This document shows, piece by piece, positions 12,301-22,848 of a stretch of DNA of 64,000 bases; position 1 is the first letter of the stretch, and every line of letters begins with the position of its first letter. The notes beneath the pieces were generated by a model. The model did no database searches and was not told where the DNA came from. It was given only the letters and a program-made list of their open reading frames with translations. The stretch spans positions 2,592,501 through 2,656,500 of the forward strand of contig NC_087073.1 of assembly GCF_026151205.1 (NCBI RefSeq), written 5' to 3'. Source of the DNA: Bolinopsis microptera (taxonomy: Eukaryota > Ctenophora > Tentaculata > Lobata > Bolinopsidae). A program made the translations under genes and the position numbers.

Positions 12301-15300
12301 ATAGAGATACAATAGAAATTAGAATTTTACGTTGAAAAATAGGTATAATATACATTATACCTATTGTTAACGTATTTAATCAATGTATTCTTATAGTTTA
12401 TTTACGTGGAAAATATAATTTTAAAAAGCCATGATACCACAGAGTAAAATTTAATAGTTTCCTCGAGCGACCCTCCATGTAATAGTAATATCAGTATCAG
12501 TAGTTAGAGGTATACCAGCCTCTCCCTTTAGCTGGTAGACTGTAAGTAACAGAGTGTCAGAGTTGTAACTAACATGTTGTTGTACTCCAGCCCCTACCAG
12601 CACTTCTACTTTCTCACCAACCAGCACCACTCCAGCTATCTTAACACTGCTCACCACTCTCACCATCTCACCTGTAGTTACTGGTGAGATAGTGAGTTGT
12701 TGTTGGGACACTGTGAACTTCACCTGGTGTACCGGTCTGTTCCTATCCTCACTATAACCGTCATCTACAAACAGTGTCCCAGTCGCCTCCCCCTCCTGAT
12801 CAAGGTAACAGTGCACTGAGATATGGGGCGAGCTCAGGACTTGTTCAGCTGTGGGGGTCTCCCCTTCTGTCTCTATAACAACAGGTAACACAGTGCCCCC
12901 TCTAACGAACACGTTGATAGTATCTAGTGGTGCGGGGAAGTGGGACACCACCTCCCCACCCTCAGAGACCAACTCTAGATCCCACACTGAGTACCACGTG
13001 GCAGGGGGAAAGTAGATCCACACTGTCTCTGCTCCTTCTTCTAGTGTTGGACACACCATTATACCTGGGATAGAGATATTTGTACTGTGTTTATAGTGTT
13101 AGTATAAATACTAACAATACATATCTGTGTAAGTAATCTGATAAAGTTTCAAACATGTTATCAACTCAGCTGAGTAAACGTGAAAATGTAAGTTTTACCT
13201 GCTCCTAACATGAACTGCCTGTCCAGGTCGTAAGTAAACTCCTGCCCAGGAAACTGCATGAACAAAGCCTGCATAACAGGGGTTCCGTCTGAGTGTGACT
13301 GTACAAACAGGTTGTAGAGGTAGAGGATGAGCCGGTAGCGGTACAGCAGCGCGCGGCGTATAATAGCAGTGGCCTCTGTACCCCATGCAGTGGGCTCCTG
13401 AGGTATCGCGAAGATAGTGTTGTGGTTGCGGGAGAAAGGATAGTAAGCTCCTAGCTGACTCCACCTGATACAGAGTTCTTTGTTACTGTCTCCTTCAAAC
13501 CCGCAGATATCCGCCCCCACTAGGGGTATACCGTACATGTTCATGTTTATCAGGCCTGGTATTGTGGCCCTCATGTCTGACCAGGTGGACCTAATATCTC
13601 CAGTCCAGTGAGCAGCCCAGCGTCCACTTCCAACAAACGTACTCCTCGATAATACGAAGGTTCTGTTACTGGGGCGCTGGGAGAGCAGACCGGAGCGTGT
13701 TGCACGTGACTCCGACCACCCATACAGATTGTGTACATCATAATGGAAGTACTGGTGCTGTTGGGCTGTCATACAGAGAGTCTGCCACTGCAGGCTGCTC
13801 CGGACCCCTGGGAGATAAGGAGGTTCCTCCAGTGTGTCACTCCACGGGCAGCCCACACTAGACCCATCATAGAAACTTGCTGGTTCGTTCATGTCTATCC
13901 AGATGCCATCGTACTGCACAGTTTTAGAGAACTTAGTGAGTTGATTGCTCCACCAATCTGCTGTGCCAGGGTGAAGGAAATCAGGAAACACAGTGTCACC
14001 AGGCCACACATTTCCGATCAGTAACTCTCCTGTACTGTTCTTGATGAACACATCCTTCAGTAACCCACTGTCTGCAGGTTCGTAGCCTTGACCGAACCGA
14101 GCATGTATAGCAGGGTCCAGTATCATCACGTATTTCTTGCCTGACTTGTGCAGTTTGTTCACGTACTCTGGTAACTTTGCAAACCTTTTACTCAGTGTGA
14201 AGTCCTCATACTGGTCCATGTGGTCTATATCATTCCAGTGCACATCTACTGGAACCCCTTGTAGCACCATATCCGCCATCACACTCTCCATATACTCCGT
14301 GTTGTTATATCCCCACCTGAATATAGTTAGTGTTAAAGGGACGGGGACGGGGACGGGGACGGAAGGTATGCAGTAAGATGATCTGTTAGGTAACTGACCT
14401 GCAAAGATGAAACCCCAGTGACCAGATGGGAGGAAGGAAAGGTTTACCAACACGTTCTGTGTAGAGTCTCACTACATCTAGAGGGTTGTTTCCTACGAAG
14501 ATGGAGAAGTCTAATATGCCCCCAATAGTTTTCCATGTCACAGAGGGAACAGGAGTCTTTGTTAAGAGTATGTCCATTGCGTTAGAGTTCATCAACAAAA
14601 CACCGTTACTCCTAGAACTGCCCGCTGTGGGGACATTGGGGGTTACACTAAGAAAGTTTATACTAGACGATACTTGACGTCAACTCATGTGATGCTGAGT
14701 TAAACCTTATATAATATAATATATGGCTAACAATTACCTGACTCAATGTTAAGGTAGAAGGGGTGGGACCCGTATAAGTTAGCTCCCTGTCCCTGTAGGT
14801 AGTAAGCCCCTTGTGTCCAGAGAGAGTGTATCTTATTATCCATGTCCCTGAGTAGAGGTGCCGAATCCTCTCCTATACCGTACAATATTGTGCTAGGTAG
14901 TGTCGTTCCTGGAGTGTGTTTTATATCAAGAATAGAAACTGTCGACAAAAATTATTGACTGTAATTTTAAAGCACTCTCTATCACTTGGAGTGATACTGT
15001 GAGTTTAAAAGTTGGCTAAGTTCCAGGTAAAGTACCAGGTACCAGGTAAAGTACCAGGTACCAGGTATAGTACCAGGTACCAGGTAAAGTACCAGGTACC
15101 AGGTAAAGTACTAGGTACCAGGTAAAGTACTAGGTACCAGGTAAAGTACCAGGTACAAGGTAAAGTACCAGGTACCAGGTAAAGTACTAGGTACCAGGTA
15201 AAGTACTAGGTACCAGGTAAAGTACCAGGTACAAGGTAAAGTACCAGGTACCAGGTAAAGTACTAGGTACCAGGTAAAGTACCAGGTACCAGGTAAAGAA

Positions 15301-16834
15301 CCAGGTACCAGGTAAAGTACTAGGTACCAGGTAAAGTACCAGGTACCAGGTAAAGTACTAAGTACCAGGTAAAGTACCAGGTACAAGGTAAGGTACTAGG
15401 TACCAGGTAAAGTACCAGGTACCAGGTAAAGTACCAGGTACCAGGTAAAGTACTAGGTAAAGTACTAGGTACCAGGTAAAGTACTAGGTACCAGGTAAAG
15501 TACCAGGTACCAGGTAAAGTACCAGGTACCAGGTAAAGTACTAGGTAAAGTACTAAGTAAAATACTAGGTATCAGGTAAAGTACCAGGTACCAGGTAAAG
15601 TACCAGGTAAAGTACTAGGTAAAGTACTAGGTACCAGGTAAAGTACTAGGTACCAGGTAAAGTACCAGGTACCAGGTAAAGTACCAGGTACCAGGTAAAG
15701 TACCAGGTAAAGTACCAGGTACCAGGTAAAGTACTAGGTAAAGTACTAGGTACCAGGTAAAGTACCGGGTACCAGGTAAAGTACTAGGTACCAGGTAAAG
15801 TACCAGGTACCAGGTAAAGTACCAGGTACCAGGTAAAGTACTAGGTACCAGGTAAAGTACTAGGTACCAGGTAAAGTACCAGGTAAAGTACTAGGTAAAG
15901 TACTAGGTACCAGGTAAAGTACCAGGTACCAGGTAAAGTACCGGGTACCAGGTAAAGTACTAGGTACCAGGTAAAGTACCAGGTACCAGGTAAAGTACCG
16001 GGTACCAGGTAAAGTACTAGGTACCAGGTAAAGTACCAGGTACCAGGTAAAGTACTAGGTAAAGTACTAGGTACCTATTTTGAGGAACTGGTTCTGAAAG
16101 ACCAGTTCTTGTGAGCTGGTGTCGAATATGAGGCTCTCATCGTCTGACCTATGTATCTGAACTGAGAAGGGAGACTCAGTAATCGACACCTTGTATCTCC
16201 GTTCTGTGTTGGATATTATCTTCTCGTCGGTATCTGGATACGGTACTTCGTATCTCTTGTTATTAGGATCCAGTATCTTGATCCTGACTCTAGCTTCACT
16301 CTCCAGAGATATGATCACACTTAGAGGAGATATCATCTCCTTGTCAGGAGATACTAGAGTTGCTCTTATCTGAGTGCTGTCGGTCCGTGTAACGTTAACT
16401 GCTTTGTAGATAGAGTGTACTGTACCTACGGGGAGTGGTTACCTTTCACTTTAATGTGGAAATAGATTAATCATAATTACATTTTAGTTAAATTTAGGTG
16501 ATATTATTATTAAAATTTAATAACTCATAACATTATTAAACAAATACTTACTGTAATTTGATTTGGGACTTACCGATTATGAGGACTCCTAGCAGTAATC
16601 TCAGATTCCACATGATATTACAGTTAAGTGTAGTGTACACTGAACACTGTGCAGTGATATCTTAATGTAGCTGATCTGATCCGGATATTACTTAACTGCT
16701 AACATTCGCTTTTATATAACACAAATATAACACAAATAAAACTGAGAAGATGCGAAATAAAGTCGTACGGTGAGTAGGTTTTGTATTTCAAGTCTGACAC
16801 ATGAGATAAGAGTGAGATTAACACGCCTGTACTC

Positions 16835-16875
<41 letters not shown>

Positions 16876-19800
16876 TTGATTGCTTTGGAATGAGATAACA
16901 CGTACAAACAAGAAATTAGATAACACGAACAATTAGATAGCACGGACTAACTCAACTGAAAAAAGGGTGTACAATTAACATTAACTTCTCGACCATCCCA
17001 CGTGATTACATACTTTGGTCCTCCTCCAGAAGTTTCCTTCTTCACTTCAGAATAATTACCCTACGTGGTGTTAAAGGATATATGTTGGGTTTCAAATACG
17101 AGTGCCACTTACCACAAGAACGCAGCACAGAAGATGAGATTATCAGAGACTCAAATAATCAGAACACAGAATACAGACTTAGAATAATGTGGACTGTACC
17201 AGAATAACAAAATTAATAAAAATTACAATTCAAGTTTAACATGTTAAAATACAGGCACATTATTATTATTATGTAGCGGGTTTAAGTAAAGAAGGAGATA
17301 AGGTCCTTATTCCAACTAGTATTAAGAAGCAAGGTATTGGATGAGAGCAGGACTTTACAATGAGAAGACAACTTTAGGTGACATAAAACTAGATTTAAGA
17401 AAGCCAGGGTGGTGTGCTAAATGTGCATTATGATATTTATTTAATCAAGAGTTTTCTTATCAACTTATTGAGCACCTTCTCTAAGTCCCATAATGACTTA
17501 TTGTAGATCTTTTTCTAATTTACTTTTCTAAGTACTGTTTCTTCCTAATAAAACGTCGAAGAATGAAAGACCGAAATAATTGAACACTTCATATCAGACA
17601 CAGTGCCGAACAAAATTCGAACTGAAGCGAGAAGTTTTGAAATGACGGCTGGACTTAACTTTTTTTCTAATACAAAATTAATGGTTCCAGGACTCTGGGG
17701 CGTGAGACTCTGGGGTGTGATATAATAAGACAGTGATCAATTATAAATATTTCAACTATTTCACTTCCTTTAAAGTTCGGAAGAGATTCAGTGATTATGT
17801 TAAACCCAACCGAAACATTAACCGAAAATGTGTCCCTTTCCTGATTTAACAAGATCAAAGTTTTGAGGTTGTGCCTGAAGATCTCATATTAAGTTCCCCG
17901 AAATCAATATTTAAATATCACTTCACTGATTCCAAGAAAAGAAGAAATCAGGAGGAAGATTCCAAAAATTACCAGGTTATACTGAGTCAGTATATTTTTA
18001 CTGAGTCAGTATACACATAAAGTATACACATAAACTCGGGACCTCAGTATTACTGAGTGTATGTACATACAGTGTAGAAGTGCTGGAGACTTCCCACCCT
18101 GGTTAACCTGTCACGTGACATTACATTCTCACCCGTACACTGTTATTATTAACATCTCCTCACTCGTACAACATGATTTACATGTAGATTGCTTATCTTG
18201 CAGTATGGTATACACTGTGTACCTCAGAACACAGTGTACCTTAGAACTGCTAGATAACAAAGAGATGTAGTTTTTGATGTGAAGTGCACAATACAAATAC
18301 AATGGTGTATACCTAATAAATACAAATTATTCCTGGCGCTGGCAATATTAGTCATGGATCTGAGAATATTCCCGTGGACACGTCTTCTGCCCCGAGGTTT
18401 TAGAGGAAGAGTTACTTCCTCCCTTAAATGGGTGGTGTTAGTTGAAAAAAACAAAGTATGTAAGTCGTGGATCGGTCATCAAACTGAAAAGCCGGCTGAA
18501 ATCCAGTGCAGCGTAACGTCGTTCTAAGATAAAAAGATTACCCTCCCGCTTACCCAAAAACCATCCTTATTCCCAAAATCTAATTCATAAAATTATGGAA
18601 AAAAATTGTCTACGGAACATCAAATTGATTTAACTACAAAACTGTTTAATAGTATCCTAGATAAAAGAACTGTGCTTCAGACTGTTCCCACGCAATAAGT
18701 AATGGTAACGGTTCCTCCTGTCTGACTCCACTGGTGGCAGGTCCTCTCCAAGAATTATAACTTAAAGATCCTCTTCCAGTTCTCTGAAGTCACAATCTTG
18801 ATCTTCCCTTTCGCATGATGGCGACTGAGGTTTAAATGTGTTACAAAAGTCTTTCTCTTCCTCGTCTGCATCAGTCGAATATATCTGTAAACGTATCCGG
18901 ATTATACTTCTCTGGTTCAGGTACTCAGGTATGCTGATGCAGCCCATTGCTGAGTAGAACCTGAAGAACCAGGACGGCTGAAAGTCGTCTGGGTCGTAGA
19001 TGTACACTCTGTCTCGATTCCGCTGCTTACTGCGGAAGAAAGATCTAAACTTAGATTTCACAGATTTAAAACTTGGCATATCGTAAACGAACGTATTGAA
19101 CGATTCTAACTGATAGCAAGCAAATTGAAAAAGAATGAAGAAGCGAACGTGTATCTATAAATATGATGACTCCTTTATCAAATCCTTTTTTCAAACGGTG
19201 GATTACACACGTGTGGCTGATATCTAAGTATCTAATAATCTGCGCGGCTTACACAAGATCTACACCAGTCGGGTTTGTTTCAGTGTGATATTTCATTTTA
19301 TTAGATTTCAAACTTCCCCACTTACTAATTAGTGCATTTACTTCAGTCTTTTGAGGGTTCAGTTTCAGCAAAGTGTCATGTTATACACTAAACTTGTCAA
19401 GCTGAAACTCAACGTCAAACTGTGCAATAAATTGGCACTGTGGGTATTCGATTAGCTTGTCCCTAATTAAGTTAGAGAGTGTGGCTTACTTGTGGTACTG
19501 TAAACTTAAAATTCTGAAAATCTAAGTTACGTTCATTGAAGCGACTAGCAATACAAAATTGATTCCCTGAGTAAGATTTCTAGGTTACTCTCGTATGCAT
19601 GATATCTAGTGTACCAGTTTCCACATTATGATTGCTTCAGCTGGACAACGGATTATGACACTTCTTATGCACCACTTAACTAATTGCTTTATTGGAGCCT
19701 GGAGCTACAAGTCGATATAATATGTGATTAAATATTGGCTTACTTCCTCAAAATTAAGTTGGTAGCGCGCGAAGTTCTTTTTCAGTAAAAAAGTTACAAA

Positions 19801-21390
19801 CGATATTAAAAATCGCATTCTTTACGCGCATGTGTTTCCAAAATAATTATGTTTATTTGTTTTATTGTTTATTTTCTACTCCCACGCGACTTATTCCGGA
19901 AGTAATACTTCCATTTACCTGGGGACCCAGGCTGAATGTTCATATTATCGCATCTCTGATGGGAGACATGGTGGAATGACCGGATTAGCGTGGCCCATTA
20001 ATACTTCCATGTGAATAATATGACCAAATGTGCTCAATCACTCAACATGAACATTCGAATACTGAATCAGACACCAATTACCACGAGAAGGTTAAATGGG
20101 ATCCTGGTGATTAATCAGTCTACGCTCGTTATCACGTGACCAACTTAAACTCATTCTGTAAACCGATTATGATTAGTAATCATTCTTATTCGCCATTGGT
20201 GTAATTGGTCATACCTACCTATTGCCTATAGCTTTAATATAATATTTCAGGGGGAACAATGTGTTTGATAGTGCTCGGTTCGTCACATTACCAATGTAAT
20301 CCGGACAACATTTCAACTCCAATAGCAGCAAGTTTGGGAGACTCCATTACTCTCGGCATCTTATCACTTGTTGGCAGTGTTCTCTTTCACATTCCAGGTC
20401 AGCATTTGAGTAATAATTATTACTTTATTCACATATCTTTTCTTTATTCACGTCTTCATTTTTACACATGAAAGTGGCAAATTTGTAGCTAAAGTACGGA
20501 CAATATGACTCCTTATTGCAGATAAAGAATTGCAGATAACGTTGTGCAGTCTGGTGATAGCACTGTTCATATTAACAATTCCTCCCCTGCTCATTTACTC
20601 TTGGAACAACAGATATGCTCGCCCAGCAATACTAAAAGGCTGGGTTCCCATTTTACTGGCCATGTTAATTTCTAGTGGGGTGGGTATTATCATGAGTAAA
20701 GTGGCTGAATTGTATCCTAGTGTGGTTGCGTTCCTCCCTATTATAAACGGTTAGTAGTTACTTCAAACCAGATACCCTTCTTGTATTACTCAGTTTACAT
20801 CTTTAGTATTTACTTGACCAATGACCATGATTGAGTTATTGAGAGTTAGACTGCATTAAGGACTGAGAAACTAAAGTATATACAAAATCAGGTATTGGTG
20901 GGAACTTGGCAGCAATCCAAGCGAGCCGGCTCTCAACCTCATTCCACCTGCTTGGAAGAACAGACTTCTCTGAGTACAGAACGTCCTTATTTTTACTGCT
21001 TCTAACAATCCCCGGACATGCTGTCTTCCTCACTGTTAAGGGACTGGTAGATCCGACTCACATTGGGGTCCCATTTTATACTGCCTTCTTCTGCAGCGCT
21101 TTAATACAGGTAACTATTATCTTAGTATTATATGACACGTATTTACATGTTACAGTCGACAGTACTGGGTTTTAATGTTACAAACTAACCCCAAACTCCT
21201 TAAACAGGTGTCCGTACTACTCGGAATGTCGTATGTGTTGGTGATGTTATCTCCCCTCCTCAGGAATCTGGACCCGGACCTCTACTCTATACCCCTCCTC
21301 ACTGCCCTGGGAGACTTCCTCGGAACAGCACTCTTATCTCTATCTGTCGTTCTTTTAGACTCAGCCGAACTGTTCACTCCGGGGAACTAA
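9389..21390 (+). CDS. SLC41A: SLC41-family magnesium transporter, 10 exons
   Basis: Spliced model: 9389-9511, 9800-9868, 10016-10123, 10249-10308, 10912-10963, 11180-11266, 20251-20397, 20522-20749, 20892-21109, 21208-21390. It totals 1,275 nt and 424 aa, all introns are GT-AG and all phases agree. SLC41 proteins are MgtE-related membrane carriers that move Mg2+. Two homologous halves are visible. The first has [45 protein letters not shown] and [17 protein letters not shown]. The second has [19 protein letters not shown] and [15 protein letters not shown]. The acidic start ([16 protein letters not shown]) is shorter than in vertebrate SLC41A1. Which vertebrate paralogue is closest cannot be told. 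Intron 6 spans about 9 kb and holds the minus-strand glucosidase gene. Exon 4 is the least conserved exon. Confidence 0.95.
9640..9765 (+). repeat. Intron 1 minisatellite, CATAGTTAC units
   Basis: About a dozen imperfect 9-12 bp units of CATAGTTAC or CATAGTAAC in SLC41 intron 1. The ORFs across it on both strands are low-complexity artefacts. Similar units recur at the start of intron 6. Confidence 0.8.
11262..11370 (+). repeat. Minisatellite starting at the intron 6 donor
   Basis: The exon 6 donor (CTAG|GTTAGTTACCATA) runs straight into units such as GTTAGCATA, GTTAACATA and CTTAGCATA over about 100 bp. The donor itself looks like the first unit. Confidence 0.65.
12397..12402 (-). promoter_or_regulatory. 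Polyadenylation signal of the glucosidase gene
   Basis: AATAAA on the minus strand, about 50 nt past the stop codon at 12451. It gives a very short 3' UTR, plausible for a nested gene. Confidence 0.6.
12451..16613 (-). CDS. GAA: GH31 acid alpha-glucosidase (GAA-like), nested gene, 6 exons
   Basis: Minus-strand exons: 16613-16574, 16425-16075, 14938-14738, 14624-14399, 14316-13199, 13064-12451. It totals 2,550 nt and 849 aa, GT-AG introns, consistent phases. Acid alpha-glucosidase cleaves alpha-1,4 and alpha-1,6 glucose from glycogen in lysosomes. [13 protein letters not shown] is a signal peptide. [17 protein letters not shown] and [14 protein letters not shown] are N-terminal GH31 landmarks. 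[10 protein letters not shown] carries the nucleophile Asp (about residue 414) and HWTGD the acid/base Asp (about 513), 99 residues apart and close to human GAA spacing. [15 protein letters not shown] and FYPF-type YYPFSRNHN follow. The C-terminal sandwich has [17 protein letters not shown]. The cysteine-rich P-type trefoil domain of vertebrate GAA is not seen. An active lysosomal or secreted enzyme is likely. Confidence 0.95.
15022..16075 (-). repeat. About 1.05-kb minisatellite filling intron 2, beginning at its donor
   Basis: A 19-bp unit (AAAGTACCAGGTACCAGGT on the plus strand) with a shorter AAAGTACTAGGT variant repeats across the whole tract. On the minus strand the exon 2 end, AAAATAG|GTACCTAG, enters the array with no spacer, so the donor GTACCT is itself a unit. 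Several hundred bases of single-copy sequence follow before the acceptor at 14939. The ORFs through it are artefacts. Confidence 0.95.
16614..18761. other. SLC41 intron 6, upstream of the nested gene; no gene seen
   Basis: The glucosidase promoter should lie just above 16613. Repeated TACTGAGTCAGTATA occurs near 17981-18013. No coding signal is convincing. Confidence 0.4.
16831..16870 (+). repeat. (TC)n microsatellite
   Basis: About 40 bp of alternating TC (GA on the minus strand), roughly 220 bp upstream of the glucosidase ATG. Polypurine tracts of this kind can occur in promoters, but no function is shown. Confidence 0.9.
18762..19079 (-). CDS. Hypothetical 105-aa protein, basic N-terminus, acidic C-terminus
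   Basis: A single open frame inside SLC41 intron 6. The N-terminus is strongly basic ([20 protein letters not shown]), the middle mixed ([20 protein letters not shown]), and the C-terminus acidic with several Ser and Cys ([26 protein letters not shown]). No known domain, signal peptide or membrane segment is recognised. The composition looks protein-like rather than random for such AT-rich DNA. No obvious polyadenylation signal sits just downstream. It could be a genuine small gene, an exon of a larger one, or chance. Confidence 0.4.
   Translation of the reverse strand: MPSFKSVKSKFRSFFRSKQRNRDRVYIYDPDDFQPSWFFRFYSAMGCISIPEYLNQRSIIRIRLQIYSTDADEEEKDFCNTFKPQSPSCEREDQDCDFRELEEDL
19080..20250. other. 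End of SLC41 intron 6; no gene seen
   Basis: Includes TTTACCTGGGGACC near 19,915, a motif shared with 6717 and, inverted, with 60,070. This suggests a mobile-element remnant. Confidence 0.4.
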
Positions 21391-21518
21391 CTAACATTTC
21401 ATGTTTCATGTCACTATTTCAATTTGCCTCAACCAGGTGGTCAAATAGTTAACACTTAATTTAACTTGACGTAATATTTCTTATATGTGACCCACAACTG
21501 CTGCTTCTATTTTTAGAG

Positions 21519-21524
21519 AATAAA
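21519..21524 (+). promoter_or_regulatory. Polyadenylation signal of the SLC41 gene
   Basis: AATAAA about 130 nt past the stop codon. A second AATAAA occurs near 21,666. Confidence 0.55.
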
Positions 21525-21788
21525 TTAACGTCGATGTGAATCATGATTACTAAACGATTTGATGGATTATTTTTGTCGCAGCTTTTTAATACGACGTAAT
21601 TTATTTGTTATAATTATATTGAAATTGTTAATTGTCATAATCACTGTTAGATGAAATTTCATGAAATAAATTGTAATGTATGTCTCTAAAATTAATTAAA
21701 AGTCCGTATTAATATTATTGCCCCCCCCCCCCCTCCCGCACCTATTATTATTAATTTCCCTTCAGAATTATTTCTGATAAGTTATCAA

Positions 21789-22181
21789 GGGCAGGAACCG
21801 AAAGTGCCCATTTTCCCACGATTTGTCACATTTTGTCAATCTTGTCGTATACTGTCATATATTGTCGTATATTGTCATATATTGTCATATTAAATTTCGT
21901 ATATTGTCAAATGTTGTCGTTTATTGTCGAATCTTGTAGTTAATGTAGCGCGATGCGTTACTGTGCCACATCTTGTCATGATATATTGTCATATATAATG
22001 TCAAATATTGTCGTATATTGTCATATATTGGCACATTCACATAGCCATGTGTATACACGTACTGCGTGACGCGCTTGTTTCGCGCGCTACTGCAAGCGAG
22101 AGGGCTCTGGTTAGAGCAAATTGGCACATATTGTCACATCTTATCGTAAAATTGACATTTGGGCAATTTCGGTTCCTGCCC
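21789..22181. mobile_element. MITE with GGGCAGGAACCGAAA termini
   Basis: A perfect 15-bp terminal inverted repeat bounds about 393 bp (21789-21803 and 22167-22181). The interior is made of TATTGTCATATATTGTCGTA-like units. No clean target-site duplication is seen, so the superfamily is open. It ends within about 15 bp of the start of the duplicated WDR7 block. Confidence 0.75.
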
Positions 22182-22603
22182 TAACAACAATAACATTAAT
22201 TATGGAATTTCGTGATCAAGTTCATTCATTCCAGTTTTTGTTGTTTCGCGCCACGATAAAGCTGCGCACACGTGCGCGGCAGGTCTGCAACGTGTGACAA
22301 AGTTTTTGTACCCAAACTTTGCGGATTAGTTGTGATTATCGTAATTAAATGGAAAATGAAAAAGCGGTTTTTTACAAAATCACAATCGAAAATAACGTCA
22401 ATTATAAACAAACTCATACAAGAAACCATAAGTGATATCATTAACCAATTCAATCATTAGAATCCTGTAGACCAAATAAATTATGCGGTAACATTTAAAT
22501 CAATCTTACGAAACTTAAATTCGTTTTGCAGAACGTTGCTCTATCCTAGAAACCCAACGCACTTCAGAACGTATATTTTACGGTAATTACGTGCAATAAA
22601 CGG

Positions 22604-22609
22604 TTTATT
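22604..22609 (-). promoter_or_regulatory. Polyadenylation signal, duplicate WDR7 copy
   Basis: AATAAA on the minus strand, about 240 nt past the duplicate's stop codon and equivalent to 28674-28679. Confidence 0.5.
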
Positions 22610-22848
22610 GGGAGTTTTACTGTATTGCTTCTTGCAATTAAAATAGGGTAGAGCTGCGTACTACAAAATACTTAAAACCATAAGTTCCAAATAAATCGTA
22701 ACCATAGAAACACTGACTGGCGGCCAATCAATGGCGTCATATTTATCTAAAAATTTACATAAAAGTGAAAAGAAGATACCCCAACATAGACAAGAGGCTT
22801 TGAATCTTTCAAAGAGATTAAAATCAGGAAACCTGGTGATCAAAAATA

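Noticed and set aside
15111-15386. 91-codon ORF on the minus strand
   Set aside because: Low-complexity translation of the 19-bp minisatellite inside glucosidase intron 2.
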